Source: Lachnospiraceae bacterium (lineage in GTDB: Bacteria; Bacillota; Clostridia; Lachnospirales; Lachnospiraceae). Taken from it: a DNA stretch of 64,000 bases. The stretch spans positions 62,001 to 126,000 of the forward strand of contig CAJTEM010000012.1 of NCBI GenBank assembly GCA_910575255.1. The letters run 5' to 3'. The notes under the pieces were generated by a model. The model made no database searches. It saw nothing but the letters and a program-made list of their open reading frames with translations, and was not told the DNA's origin. Positions 35,670-44,996 of this stretch are shown in pieces. The first letter of the stretch is position 1. Every line of letters starts with the position of its first letter. The translations under genes were made by a program, and so were the position numbers.

Positions 35670-35981
35670 ATGAATATAGAAATTATCCAGAGCCTATACT
35701 GTACTGCAAAAATAAAATGGTCTGCTCATTGCCTCGAACGTATGCAGGAAAGAGATATAAGCATAGATGATGTTGGTAACTGTATTATGTCTGGTGAAAT
35801 CATAGAAGGTTATCCTGATGATTTTCCGCATCCAAGTTGTTTAATATTTGGATATGCTATTCATCATAAAGTATTGCACACCGTTGTTGGTTATGACGGT
35901 GAAGTTCTTCATATCATAACCGCATATTATCCAAACACTATAAAATTTATGGAAGATCTAAAGACAAGGAGGAAGAAATAG
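35670..35981 (+). CDS. DUF4258-domain protein, probable toxin of a TA pair
   Basis: A 103-residue protein with the DUF4258 pattern: WSAHCLERMQERDISIDDVGNCIMSGEIIEGYPDD, then PSCLIFGYAIHHKVLHTVVGYDGEVLHIITAYYPN. This fold is related to RelE/BrnT-like small toxins. The RBS is AAAGGAGGAG. It ends immediately before the zinc-finger gene (TAG then ATG with no gap), which is the arrangement of type II toxin-antitoxin pairs in which the toxin comes first (HigBA, MqsRA). RNase activity is not shown by the sequence. Confidence 0.8.
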   Translation: MNIEIIQSLYCTAKIKWSAHCLERMQERDISIDDVGNCIMSGEIIEGYPDDFPHPSCLIFGYAIHHKVLHTVVGYDGEVLHIITAYYPNTIKFMEDLKTRRKK

Positions 35982-36209
35982 ATGTGTATGTATTGTAAAT
36001 GTAACGATTTAATTGAATCTACCACAACCCATGTAGTAAATTATAAGGGATGTGTGATTATCGTGAAAAATGTTCCCTGTGAAGAATGCGAGCAGTGCGG
36101 CGCAAAGTATTATTCGGATGAAACTGCAAGACAGTTAGAGAAATTAGTAACTACAGCCAAACAACTTATGCAGGAAATTTCCGTAATCAATTATACAAAG
36201 GTTGCGTAA
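35982..36209 (+). CDS. YgiT-type zinc-finger protein, probable antitoxin
   Basis: A 75-residue protein with two CxxC knuckles (MCMYCKCN and PCEECEQCGAKYYSDETARQLE), matching the N-terminal zinc domain of MqsA/YgiT antitoxins. The DNA-binding Xre domain of full MqsA is absent; the C-terminus is a short helix. It abuts the DUF4258 gene and is surely co-translated with it. Confidence 0.8.
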   Translation: MCMYCKCNDLIESTTTHVVNYKGCVIIVKNVPCEECEQCGAKYYSDETARQLEKLVTTAKQLMQEISVINYTKVA

Positions 36210-36286
36210 CCTGATGATTAAGAGGTACTTCGGTATCTTTTTAACAGACCCTTGGAAGCCTTGTCTTGTCTTCCTTTGCAAAGAGA

Positions 36287-36396
36287 GCAAAGGCTACAAA
36301 CCTGGATACGATCCATGATACTGTACACGATATGGCCAGGGACGAGGCAAGACACGGCAAAGCATTTGAGGGACTGCTTAAAAGATACTTTGGGTA
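36287..36396 (+). pseudogene. 3' fragment of a rubrerythrin gene
   Basis: Translates to [19 protein letters not shown], then [20 protein letters not shown] and a stop: the last 36 codons of a rubrerythrin nearly identical in protein to the gene at 27284, but with many synonymous differences. There is no 5' part. A 20-base block, GACGAGGCAAGACACGGCAA, is identical in both. It probably marks the other side of the mobile-element insertion, or a broken paralog. Confidence 0.85.
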
Positions 36397-36485
36397 GTGT
36401 AAAATAGTTTGTGTCTTTGGAAAAAAATGGCTCCTTTTTGGTAAGAATTCAGATATGACAATTCTTATCGAAAAGAAGTGTTTTT

Positions 36486-37699
36486 ATGGCTGTAGCTAAG
36501 GAACAGATTCGACAGATTATTTCAGAAAACAACATTTCCAGCATTGCGGATGTCTATTCCCTTCTCAGGGAAAATTTTAAAGACATCCTGCAGGAACTCA
36601 TGGAGGCGGAACTGGATGCTTTCCTCGGATATGAAAAAATCAGAAGAGAGATCTGGCCACCACCAATAAACGAAACGGCCATTCCTCTAAGACCCTCAAA
36701 AGCCAGTATGGGGAATTCCAGGTTGATGTGCCCAGGGACCGCAATGGGGAGTTTGACCCAAAGCTCATTCCGAAATACCAGCGGGATGTCTCCGGTATGC
36801 AAGAACAGGTCATCTCCCTGTACGCCCGGGGAATGAGTACCAGGGATATCCATGACCTGCTAAAGGAGCTCTATGGGATCGAGTTATCGGCGGAGATAGT
36901 CAGCAAGATCACGGATAAGATCCTGCCTCAGGTCAAAGAGTGACAGTCCCGTCCCCTGGCTCCCATCTACCCCTTTGTATTTATGGACTGCATTCATTAT
37001 AAAGTAAGGGAAGATGGAAGGATTCTCAGCCGGGCTGCTTATGTGATCCTGGGTGCTACAACGGAAGGATATAAGGAGATCCTAAGCATCACGACAGGTG
37101 CCAACGAGAGCAGCAAGTTCTGGCTGGGAATGCTAAATGACCTGAAAAACCGCGGATTAAAGGATGTTCTGTTCTTTTGTGTCGACGGGCTGGCCGGTTT
37201 TAAGGAAGCCATCAGCGCAGTTTAACCCCAGGCTCAGATCCAGAGGTGTGTCATTCATATGCTGCGGAATTCTTTTAAGTATGTCAACTACAGCGACTTG
37301 AAGAAATTTTCCAACGATTTCAAAGCGGTATATAACGCCCCCAATGAAACGGCGGAATATTCCGAATTGGAAAGGTTCAAAGAGACATGGGGACGAAAAT
37401 ACCCTTACGCAATCCGGAATTAGGAGAATAACTGGGAGGATGTAAGCTCCTTTTTCCAGTTCTCAGAAGAGATCAGAAAAATTATGGATTCAACGAATAT
37501 CCTTGAGGGGTTAAACCGTCAATACCGAAGGGTAACCAAAACCAAAAGTGTATTTCCCAGTGACCAGTCTTTAGAGAAAATGCTGTATCTGGCCAGTGAA
37601 AACATCACGAAAAAATGGACTCAGAGATACCGTGGCTGGGATCAGGTGCTGAACCAGTTGATCGTATTATATGGGGAAAGGCTGACGGAGTATTTATAA
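36486..37699 (+). mobile_element. IS256-family transposase pseudogene
   Basis: A mutator-type transposase in pieces. The N-terminus (LRENFKDILQELMEAELDAFLGYEK) is followed by a frameshift near 36645. The second frame holds VPRDRNGEFDPKLIPKYQRDVSGM, ISLYARGMSTRDIHDLLKELYG, the first catalytic Asp region FMDCIHYKVRE and the second FFCVDGLAGFKEAI, with stops at 36941 (TGA), 37223 (TAA) and 37421 (TAG). The third catalytic region includes NILEGLNRQYRR. It is inactive. A possible left end is the AT-rich sequence from about 36397; no matching right terminal repeat was found. Confidence 0.88.
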
Positions 37700-38141
37700 A
37701 AAAGAAAAAGCCAGGGCGGCTTACCTTAACGGAGAACCGCCCCAGTCTTATTCCTGAGGCCGGGTGTGGGCAGAGCCCACAAAAAGCAGTTCTTGAAATG
37801 CCTTTTTTTGAAGCAAAAAAATCAGAACAGGATGTATAAACACGTTGTCAATGGTTATCCTATAAATAGAAAGAGTCATCGAAACAGGAAATTCAAAAAA
37901 TCGACAGCAAAATCTTACATATCAAACTCTTATCAGGGAAGCTTAAATTCCCATAGACACAGAATTTTTATACCCTCGCAGGAAATAGCCATTATTGATT
38001 ATTTAAAAGCCGCATAACCACACCATGTAATAACAGGCAGCAGCATTTTTATATCTCTAATGCCGCTGCCCGTTATATAATTGCTTCTTTGTATTTTCCG
38101 CTATGTACGAATCCATTCTATTGATTGCCACCTATATAGAA
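37700..38141. other. Gene-free stretch after the IS256 remnant
   Basis: No supported gene. GGGCGG and CCGCCC form a hairpin at about 37714-37742, possibly the old IS end or terminator, and AACAGGCAGC with GCTGCCCGTT form another at about 38032-38076. A frame over 37850-38017 gives a basic, composition-biased peptide without an RBS and is not taken as a gene. Confidence 0.4.
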
Positions 38142-39035
38142 TCACTTCACTACATTCGTAATCCGTCCGATCGCTTCTACCTCACAAACCACCTCATCCC
38201 CACTCCTCAAAAAGCGCGGCGGTTCAAAGCCCATACCCACTCCTGACGGCGTCCCTGTAGAGATAATCGTTCCCGCCTTTAAAGTCATCCCCCCTGACAG
38301 TTCACTCACAATATGGTCAATATCAAATATCAGCTTGCTGGTGTTGCTGTCCTGCCTGAGTTCCCCATTCACATAGGAACGAATCCCCAGACAGGGAGGA
38401 TATGCCACAGAATCCGCGGTCAGCACACACGGTCCCATGGGGGAAAATCCCTCCAGACTCTTCCCAAAATACCACTGATTGTGCCGGTTCTGCACATTCC
38501 GGGCACTGACATCATTGAGAATCGTGTACCCGAATAGATACTCCTTCACCCGCTCTGGCGGCACATTCCTCGCATCCTTTCCAATAATAAAGGCAAGCTC
38601 CGCCTCATAATCCAGACTATCCACCAGCCCCTCATGCGCAGGAATCTCCTCCCCATCCGCAGAGGCCATGTTCACCCTTTTGGAAAAGTACACCGCATAG
38701 GGAGGTTTCCCGTCGAATTCCCGCTTCCGGAAACGCGCTGATTCTTCTGCATGCTCCATATAATTGATCCCCAGACAGATAATATCCTGCTCCGGCACCG
38801 GAATCGGCGCCAGCAGACGAACCTCCAAAAGACGAGCCGCTCCCCGGTAGGTATACGGTTCCTGCTTTGAAGCATACTCTAAAAGCTGTTTTTCCGATTC
38901 ACTCATCTGCTTCACTGCTTCGAGCATTGTCGCATACTCCGGGCCGATCGCTGAGATCGGATATACCCACTCCCCATCTGCACTGATCACTCCTACCTGA
39001 ATCTTATGTTCCACCTGATAGGTAACTAATTTCAT
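38142..39035 (-). CDS. Fumarylacetoacetate hydrolase family protein
   Basis: A 297-residue metal-dependent hydrolase or decarboxylase of the FAH fold. The start at 39035 (MKLVTYQVEHK) is behind GGGAGG; the longer frame adds seven residues. Visible family blocks are ICLGINYMEHAEES, the metal ligands in DYEAELAFIIGKDARNV and GYTILNDVSARN, the conserved WYFGKSLEGFSPMGP and STGTPSGVGMG. Members open or decarboxylate 2-oxo acids such as acylpyruvates or 2-keto-3-deoxy sugar acids. It lies downstream of the TRAP and isochorismatase-like genes on the same strand and probably completes that catabolic operon. Confidence 0.9.
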   Translation of the reverse strand: MKLVTYQVEHKIQVGVISADGEWVYPISAIGPEYATMLEAVKQMSESEKQLLEYASKQEPYTYRGAARLLEVRLLAPIPVPEQDIICLGINYMEHAEESARFRKREFDGKPPYAVYFSKRVNMASADGEEIPAHEGLVDSLDYEAELAFIIGKDARNVPPERVKEYLFGYTILNDVSARNVQNRHNQWYFGKSLEGFSPMGPCVLTADSVAYPPCLGIRSYVNGELRQDSNTSKLIFDIDHIVSELSGGMTLKAGTIISTGTPSGVGMGFEPPRFLRSGDEVVCEVEAIGRITNVVK

Positions 39036-39197
39036 GGTTTCCTCCCATCTGTGCATGCTTCATATGCTGTCTTTATTTCTTTTGTCCGCTGCTTCTGAGC
39101 CTTATCTATAACTGCCTGCACTTTATTCCCAATTATAACCTACTTACCCCTTATCTGCAAGTTCTCCCTTCAATTTCATTAAAATAGTTCACACTTA

Positions 39198-39845
39198 TTA
39201 TTCCTCCAATGCCTCCAAAAATTCCCGATAATTCATCACCTTCCCGATCTTCGGGAAAATCCATTTTTCGCAGAAGTCCTGCTCCTCCTGGGTGTCCGTG
39301 GCCGTGCAGTCGCTGATCACAATCACCCGATATCCCTTATCGTAGGCTGACCTGGCCGAAGATTCCACACACCAGTCCGTATGGAAGCCGGTAAATGCCA
39401 CATACTCGATCTCATTGGCTCTCAAGTAATAATCCAGTCCTGTGGAGTGAAACGCATCCAGAGTCTTTTTGCCCTCCACCACCACATCCCCGGGCTGAGG
39501 GGTAAGTTCTCTGATGATCTCCGGCCCTGGCGTGCCACGAAGCCAGGCCCCGGTTCCCCAGTCCGCCTCCATATCCATCTCGATCCCCCGCAGCCCCTCA
39601 CAGGCAGGGCCTCCCTTTTTCAGTTCCGGAAACCCCGGGTCAAAGGGATGGAAGGGACAGTAAAAAATCTTCGCCACCTTTCCCCGAGCCTGACCAAGAA
39701 GTTCCTGGAGATTGGCGATCACATGCCGCTCCGCCAGCTGCTCCTTAATATGGGCATACATGGTGCCGCCCTCTGACAGAAAATCATTCTGCGGCTCAAT
39801 CAGTACGATTGCCACCTTCTCCCTGGGAATTTTCACATTTGCCAT
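39198..39845 (-). CDS. Isochorismatase-family cysteine hydrolase
   Basis: A 215-residue amidohydrolase of the nicotinamidase, N-carbamoylsarcosine amidase and RutB superfamily. The catalytic triad is readable: Asp in IEPQNDFLSEGG, Lys in VVEGKKTLDAFHSTG and Cys in FHTDWCVESSARSAYDKG. The start at 39845 is chosen because AAAGGAG is 8 bases upstream; an in-frame ATG at 39851 is too close. The gene follows dctM (42-base gap). With importers and carbamoyl/ring amidohydrolases nearby, a ureido or amide substrate is likely, but the exact one is not visible. Confidence 0.88.
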   Translation of the reverse strand: MANVKIPREKVAIVLIEPQNDFLSEGGTMYAHIKEQLAERHVIANLQELLGQARGKVAKIFYCPFHPFDPGFPELKKGGPACEGLRGIEMDMEADWGTGAWLRGTPGPEIIRELTPQPGDVVVEGKKTLDAFHSTGLDYYLRANEIEYVAFTGFHTDWCVESSARSAYDKGYRVIVISDCTATDTQEEQDFCEKWIFPKIGKVMNYREFLEALEE

Positions 39846-39887
39846 TTTCATAACTCCTTTCTCTCCTATAATATAATAGCACGCGCC

Positions 39888-41216
39888 CTACATAGCATTG
39901 GGCAAAAACAACACCACCGATGGAATCAGCACACAGATCAGATCCACCACAATAATCGCCACAAGGAACCACAGGGAGCCGGCAAATATCTCATTGACCG
40001 AGATATTCTCCATCCCCTCCATCCCGTACAGGGAAGATTTGACGGTAAACACATTCATGCCAAAGGGCGGCGTGATCATCCCGGTCTCAATGGCGATAAT
40101 CATCACCAGGCCGAACCATACCAGATCATACCCCATGTCCGCCACAATCGGACACATCAAAGGCGTAGTCAAAAGCAAAATGGAGGTGGAATCCAGGATA
40201 CAGCCCAGTATCATCAGAATCACAATAAATACCAATATGATCACCAACGGCGCCACATTCATCCCCTCCACAAAGGTGCGGATCACATTGATCACCCCGC
40301 ACATGGATAAGGTCTTGGAATAGGTGGAGGCGGACACCAGCAATATCAGCACACTCCCCGAGGTGGAACCGGCTGAGAGCAAGGTCTCCCAGAAGTCCTT
40401 CCAGCGAAACCGGCCTTTTAAAACCACGATCAGAAAAGCCCCGAAGGCGCCCACGCCACCTGCCTCTGTGGGTGTGAAAAACCCGCACCAGATCCCTCCC
40501 AGGGAGACAATGATCAGAAGCACAATGGGCCAGGGACGCAGCACGATCTTCCAAAAATCCTTTTTTTCCTCCTCGCTTAAATCCTCCACCTCCGGGATAT
40601 AGCTGGGCCGGATATGGGCGATGGTAAGAATCACGATGATAAAGGCAATGGTCATCAAAATCCCCGGAACCACCGCAGCCACAAAAAGCTTGCCTATGGA
40701 TACATCCGCCTGGGAACCATACACAATCATCAGAAGGCTGGGAGGAATCAGCATCCCCAGAATTGCCGAGCCGGAGATGGTGCCCAAAGCCACCTTTCGG
40801 TCATATTTGAGCCGCAGCATCTGAGGAAGGGCAATCTTTGTAAATACCGCTGCCGAGGCAACCGTCACTCCGGTGATTGCCGCAAAGATTGCATTGGCCA
40901 CCACCGTGGCGATCCCCACTCCGCCCCGGACCTTCTTTAACAGCAAGCTGGCCGAATCATAGAGGTCCTGGCTGGCTCCGGATAAATTGGCCAAAAGTCC
41001 CATCAGGACAAAAAGAGGAATCACCCCGAACATGTATTGCCGCACGGCTCCCCAGGCTGACTGGCTCAGCACATTCATGGCCGTGGAAAATCTTCCCGTA
41101 AACAGATATACGCTCAGAACGCTGGTAAACATCAGGGAGGTGCTCAGATGTACGCCGCAAAAGATCAGAACCAGCAGAAGCACCAGTGAAAATAATGCCA
41201 CAGTCCCTGTACTCAT
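39888..41216 (-). CDS. dctM: TRAP transporter large permease
   Basis: A 442-residue DctM-family membrane subunit with about 12 helices, including VANAIFAAITGVTVASAAVFTKIALPQM, ILGMLIPPSLLMIVYGS and a long hydrophobic C-terminus. With DctQ and DctP it drives sodium-coupled import of a small organic acid or other solute. Its start overlaps the dctQ stop by 4 bases (ATGA). Confidence 0.94.
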   Translation of the reverse strand: MSTGTVALFSLVLLLVLIFCGVHLSTSLMFTSVLSVYLFTGRFSTAMNVLSQSAWGAVRQYMFGVIPLFVLMGLLANLSGASQDLYDSASLLLKKVRGGVGIATVVANAIFAAITGVTVASAAVFTKIALPQMLRLKYDRKVALGTISGSAILGMLIPPSLLMIVYGSQADVSIGKLFVAAVVPGILMTIAFIIVILTIAHIRPSYIPEVEDLSEEEKKDFWKIVLRPWPIVLLIIVSLGGIWCGFFTPTEAGGVGAFGAFLIVVLKGRFRWKDFWETLLSAGSTSGSVLILLVSASTYSKTLSMCGVINVIRTFVEGMNVAPLVIILVFIVILMILGCILDSTSILLLTTPLMCPIVADMGYDLVWFGLVMIIAIETGMITPPFGMNVFTVKSSLYGMEGMENISVNEIFAGSLWFLVAIIVVDLICVLIPSVVLFLPNAM

Positions 41217-41749
41217 AACACGCTCCCTCCTTCCCCGGCAAAGCTTTTCCCGGTCATCAGTTCATAGCCATATTTTATCATCTGATTGATAAATTCCAGT
41301 ATCATCAGCCCGGATCCGAAAATAATAGAAAACCTCCCCGGAATCGTTGTGATGCGGACTGAACCGGCGATCTCAGCCTCACCGATCTGAATGGCATTCA
41401 GCAGATTGGCCCAGCTGGCCCGGATAATAAACCCATACACCAGAATGCCCAGCCCGGCAGCCGCCATATCGATGATCAGGCGCCCTTTTCTTCCTGCTTT
41501 ATCGTAGAGCATGGTAGTCCTCACATGGGCCCCCTTCACCGCCACATAGGGAATCTCCCAGAAGCAGACTACAATGATAATGCTGCTGACGATCTCCGCC
41601 GTTCCGGCAAACGGCTTGTTCAGCAGAAATCTGCTCAGCACATCCGCTGTTATCAACAGCATAATCATAAATACAGAAATAGCGGCAATTCCATTGATCA
41701 TTCCCAAAAACCGCTCCAGAAGCTTATCCCATTTCCGCAAAACGGACAT
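41213..41749 (-). CDS. dctQ: TRAP transporter small permease
   Basis: A 178-residue four-helix DctQ-type subunit: an N-terminal LLERFLGMINGIAAISVFMIMLLITADVLSRF helix pair, then IIIVCFWEIPYVAVKGAHVRTTML, the usual DctQ signature. It overlaps dctM by 4 bases and follows dctP after 68 bases. Confidence 0.92.
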   Translation of the reverse strand: MSVLRKWDKLLERFLGMINGIAAISVFMIMLLITADVLSRFLLNKPFAGTAEIVSSIIIVVCFWEIPYVAVKGAHVRTTMLYDKAGRKGRLIIDMAAAGLGILVYGFIIRASWANLLNAIQIGEAEIAGSVRITTIPGRFSIIFGSGLMILEFINQMIKYGYELMTGKSFAGEGGSVL

Positions 41750-41817
41750 ATTCTCTTCCCTCTCCTCTCTTCCCGTAATCTCTCAGCCAATCTGCCTGCT
41801 GCCTTTTCTCAGCCCTG

Positions 41818-42990
41818 TCATCCTCCGATGTTCCAGTCTCTCACTCTCTCCACCCCATGAGATTCCAGAATCTCATAATATCTGGACACAATCTCTGCTC
41901 CTCTGTAGCCGGCATCATCCAGGCTCTTTACCAGTCCGTTGACAATATCCGGAAGGCTCGCCGCCCACTTTTCCTGCTCCTCTCTGCTCAGGCTGACAAT
42001 CGTGCATCCCTGCTCCTCAAGAGTTTTCAGATCCTGCTCATGAACCTCATTGATATAGTTTGCCTCATAATCCAGATATCCCTCTCCCACCTCTGTCAGA
42101 ATGGTCTGTATCTCCTGCGGCAGATCGTTCCAGGTGTCTAAGTTCACGGTAATGGAATTAAAAGGCACTACATTGAAGTTGGCATCCAGGTAGTAGGGCG
42201 CCACCTCGTACACCTTAAGATTCACGCAGGAACGGGTGGGCTGAATGGTTGCCTGGCACACATTTGTCTGAAGGTTCTGATAGGTGTCATTTAAGGAAGT
42301 CTGAACCCCCACCGCGCCGGATCCTTCAATCCAGGAAAGGTTGATGCCTGCCGCACCGATCTTCATGCCATTCACATCCTCTAAGGATCTCACTTCCTTT
42401 GTGCTGTAAAAGCCATAGGGGTCTGAAACACCGATACCAATAAATTTCTGATTATAATTCTTCTCGTAGGTCTCCGTAAACTCCGGATATTCCGAATAAA
42501 TCTGTTTGATCGTCTCTGCCACAATCAACGGATCCGAGCAGGAAAACGGCATGCTGTACACCATATCCTGAAGCGGCAGACGGGAAGCCTCGAACACCAA
42601 GATCGTACAGCCGATATCCACCAGCCCGTCCTGAACTCCCTGCAGTTCATTGCCAAGGGAAATCACCGCTCCGCCGTAGGACTTCACCCAGTTGATCTCA
42701 TAGTTTGTCTCCTGGCTGACACGTTCCGAAACATTTGTGACAAAATAGTCTTCCAAAGCTGTGATCCATGGATTCGACTCAGAATGTCCTGACCCAATCC
42801 GCAGTGTAATCGTCTCCTTATTCCCGTCTTTTGCCGCCGGAGTCTCACCGGCAGATGAAGCAGACTTTTGCGTATTCTCCTGAGCCCCGGCACTGCTGCT
42901 TCCTCCTTCGTTCCCGCTTTTGCATCCTGTCATAAAAGAGAGTACCATCGCTGCCGCCATCCCCCATGCCAATAATCTTCCTTTTCTCAT
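41818..42990 (-). CDS. dctP: TRAP transporter solute-binding lipoprotein
   Basis: A 390-residue extracytoplasmic binding protein. The signal peptide ends in lipobox SFMTGC, followed by a Ser/Gly/Ala linker and the DctP domain (LRIGSGHSESNPWITALEDYF, then NGMKIGAAGINLSWIEGSGAVGVQTSLNDTYQNLQ, with FNSITVNLDTWNDLPQEIQ late). The arginine that usually binds substrate carboxylates is not certain here; the KIGAAG position departs from the common KIRxxG pattern, so a non-carboxylate ligand is possible. It is the first gene of the operon, behind a consensus promoter with a GntR-type operator. Confidence 0.92.
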   Translation of the reverse strand: MRKGRLLAWGMAAAMVLSFMTGCKSGNEGGSSSAGAQENTQKSASSAGETPAAKDGNKETITLRIGSGHSESNPWITALEDYFVTNVSERVSQETNYEINWVKSYGGAVISLGNELQGVQDGLVDIGCTILVFEASRLPLQDMVYSMPFSCSDPLIVAETIKQIYSEYPEFTETYEKNYNQKFIGIGVSDPYGFYSTKEVRSLEDVNGMKIGAAGINLSWIEGSGAVGVQTSLNDTYQNLQTNVCQATIQPTRSCVNLKVYEVAPYYLDANFNVVPFNSITVNLDTWNDLPQEIQTILTEVGEGYLDYEANYINEVHEQDLKTLEEQGCTIVSLSREEQEKWAASLPDIVNGLVKSLDDAGYRGAEIVSRYYEILESHGVERVRDWNIGG

Positions 42991-43102
42991 GTTCCCCTTC
43001 CTTTCTTTTTCGGCAGCAGTTCCTGCGATTCCTGCGATTCCTGCTGCCCTTCCGCTTTGTATGTTCCTGTAGCTTTCGTTCTCATATCTAATATCTCAAA
43101 TT

Positions 43103-43167
43103 TTGGACACCGGATATTGGATACAACTCGATGTTGTTATCATACACTTTATTGTGTATTTTGTCAA
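43103..43167 (-). promoter_or_regulatory. dctPQM promoter and downstream operator
   Basis: On the minus strand TTGACA (43167-43162), 17 bases, TATGAT (43144-43139). Directly downstream lies the operator word at 43103-43125 (plus strand TTGGACACCGGATA, then TTGGATACA). The same word stands behind the promoter at 47737. A repressor bound here would block initiation or early elongation. The likely binder is the divergent GntR protein. Confidence 0.75.
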
Positions 43168-43223
43168 TATTTTTACTTAATATATTTATTTTATACTCCT
43201 ATTGCACAATATTATTCACGTAT

Positions 43224-43274
43224 ATTGGATACATAATCCAATCCATTGACTTTTCCCTGTTTTTACGATATAGT
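43224..43274 (+). promoter_or_regulatory. gntR promoter with palindromic operator
   Basis: TTGACT (43246-43251), 17 bases, TATAGT (43269-43274), about 45 bases before gntR. A perfect 7-5-7 palindrome, ATTGGAT-acata-ATCCAAT (43224-43242), lies directly upstream of the -35 box and shares the TTGGATAC word with the dctP operator, which suggests autoregulation. Confidence 0.72.
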
Positions 43275-43317
43275 TATAGAACAGAAAACATAATAAATAC
43301 AAGTGAGGAGCCCGCTT

Positions 43318-43977
43318 ATGGAAAACAATCAGCCGCTTATCCAATATACTACTGTTTCCGATTCTGTCTATCTTTGGATTAAAAATGCCATTATTCAGGG
43401 AGATTTTAAGCCAGGAGAACATATTGCCCAGGAAAGCCTGACCAAGAAATTAGGCGTCAGCCGCACCCCTGTCCGGGATGCCATCAAGCGCCTGGAAGCA
43501 GAAGGACTTCTGATTACCCGCCCCCATTGCGGAGCTGTGGTCTTTCAGCTGGACAGAAATTGTCTCCACGAGATCTATGATATCCGGATTTTGATCGAAC
43601 AATACTGTGCTTCCAGAACCTGCATGAAAGCATCTGCGGAAGAAATCGGGCAGATTGAGGCCATCAATTTGCGGATGCTGAACTACTCCAACAACTCAAA
43701 AGAATTCATGCAGCTGGACCGTCAGTTTCATGCTCTGCTCTGCACGCTTTCCGGCTGCACCAATACCATCGAGATCCTGGAAGGTCTGTGGAACAAGTGC
43801 GATTCCTTTAAATCCATCTACTACTCTCTGGAAGGCCGAAGCAATGACACCTTGGCCGAACACACCCGCATTATCCAATGTCTGAAAAACCGTGATGTGG
43901 CAGGGACAAAGCAGGCGATCTTTGACCATTTAAATGATGTTGTGGACAGTGTCAGCACCCAGGTGAATTTTTCCTGA
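43318..43977 (+). CDS. GntR-family regulator, FCD subfamily
   Basis: A 219-residue regulator. The start at ATG 43318 lies 7 bases behind GAGGAG; a GTG at 43303 overlaps that site. The N-terminal winged helix (YLWIKNAIIQGDFKPGEHIAQESLTKKLGVSRTPVRDAIKRLEAEGLL) is typical GntR. The C-terminal all-helical FCD domain has the metal-site residues (Asp in EIYDIRILIEQ, His in LDRQFHALL, His in LAEHTRIIQ). It is divergent from dctPQM. FCD proteins sense small organic acids. The probable targets are the dctP, gntR and 47737 promoters. Confidence 0.92.
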   Translation: MENNQPLIQYTTVSDSVYLWIKNAIIQGDFKPGEHIAQESLTKKLGVSRTPVRDAIKRLEAEGLLITRPHCGAVVFQLDRNCLHEIYDIRILIEQYCASRTCMKASAEEIGQIEAINLRMLNYSNNSKEFMQLDRQFHALLCTLSGCTNTIEILEGLWNKCDSFKSIYYSLEGRSNDTLAEHTRIIQCLKNRDVAGTKQAIFDHLNDVVDSVSTQVNFS

Positions 43978-44087
43978 GTACAGGTATAAGAAGCCATCAA
44001 CTGCCGGTTGAATCTGCCAAAATCAACTATTGGTTAGTTTCAAAGCAGCCTTTTTTCTCTTATACTGATGGCAAGGAGGACAAAAAC

Positions 44088-44834
44088 ATGAACCAGGAAA
44101 CGATAGGAAAATTCGTTGCAACCTGTCGAAAAGAGAAGGGGCTTACCCAAAAACAGTTAGCAGAAAAGTTAAATATTACCGACCGGGCCGTATCAAAATG
44201 GGAAACCGGAAAAAGCATTCCGGATGCCTCCCTTATGCTGGACTTATGCAAAATACTTGGTATCAGCGCCAATGAACTGCTCAGCGGAGAAAGGATTGCC
44301 ATGGAAAATTATCAAAAAAGGGCAGAAGAAAATCTTGTGGAACTGCAGCAAAAAGCAAATAACGCCCAAAAAAGTTCAAATTTACTGGTAAAGCTTATCG
44401 TCCTGATTTTAGGAGTGTTGTTTATCGTCAAATATGGAATCGGCAGCAGAACCTGGTATTTTGTAGATGCCATCAGCCTGGAATTCATCCTGATTCCCTG
44501 CCTTCTGATACTGCTGTGTACAGGGTATTGGCGGGGCTTTCTAAAGGCATTTGTCTATTTAATCAAAAGAGACCATTGCACAGCAGAAATGATAAGGGAC
44601 AGCGCGGCCGCGCTGAAACTGGTATGCAGATCCAGTTTGATTTGGGGAAGCATCGGCTTTGCCATCAGCACGGTGAATCTGATGCGCCGTCATATGCAAA
44701 ATCCTGAGTTTGCTGCCTTATGTGGAGATATATCGGTAGCCCTGCTTCCTTTGTTTTACTCCCTGGTTATCAATGCGGTACTGATGCCATTGTATTTTGA
44801 ACTAAATCGTTTCCCTACGAAAAATGCAGAGTGA
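44088..44834 (+). CDS. XRE-family regulator with C-terminal membrane domain
   Basis: A 248-residue protein. Residues 1-65 are an HTH_3 DNA-binding domain (FVATCRKEKGLTQKQLAEKLNITDRAVSKWETGKSIPDASLMLDLCKILGISANELLSGE). A short coiled-coil linker (about 75-95) leads to four hydrophobic segments (about 100-240). Membrane-bound XRE proteins of this shape are widespread in Clostridia and may sense envelope state; the signal is unknown. It starts behind AAGGAGG. It is monocistronic, with a terminator 35 bases later. Confidence 0.88.
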   Translation: MNQETIGKFVATCRKEKGLTQKQLAEKLNITDRAVSKWETGKSIPDASLMLDLCKILGISANELLSGERIAMENYQKRAEENLVELQQKANNAQKSSNLLVKLIVLILGVLFIVKYGIGSRTWYFVDAISLEFILIPCLLILLCTGYWRGFLKAFVYLIKRDHCTAEMIRDSAAALKLVCRSSLIWGSIGFAISTVNLMRRHMQNPEFAALCGDISVALLPLFYSLVINAVLMPLYFELNRFPTKNAE

Positions 44835-44865
44835 GAGCATATGGTCACATCATGACACGGTAAGA

Positions 44866-44915
44866 GAAAAAAGCGCCGGCGGATGAAGCAATCATTCGCT
44901 GGCGCTTTCTTTTTG
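44866..44915. terminator. Bidirectional terminator
   Basis: AAAGCGCCGGCG pairs with CGCTGGCGCTTT (44897-44908), with TTTCTTTTT on the plus side and TTTTTT on the minus side. It lies between the convergent XRE and class II aldolase genes. Confidence 0.88.
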
Positions 44916-44996
44916 TCCTGAATTTGAGAATGAAAGGGGCTGTATCACCTCCGACCCCTGGTGATACAGCCCTCCGGCATAAGCAAGCCCTGTCTG

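Noticed and set aside
36397-37760. Intact IS256 copy with terminal inverted repeats
   Set aside because: The transposase has a frameshift and three stops, and no sequence on the right matches the left end.
37850-38017. Small basic protein after the IS256 remnant
   Set aside because: No RBS, Ser/Lys/Arg-biased composition and no context.
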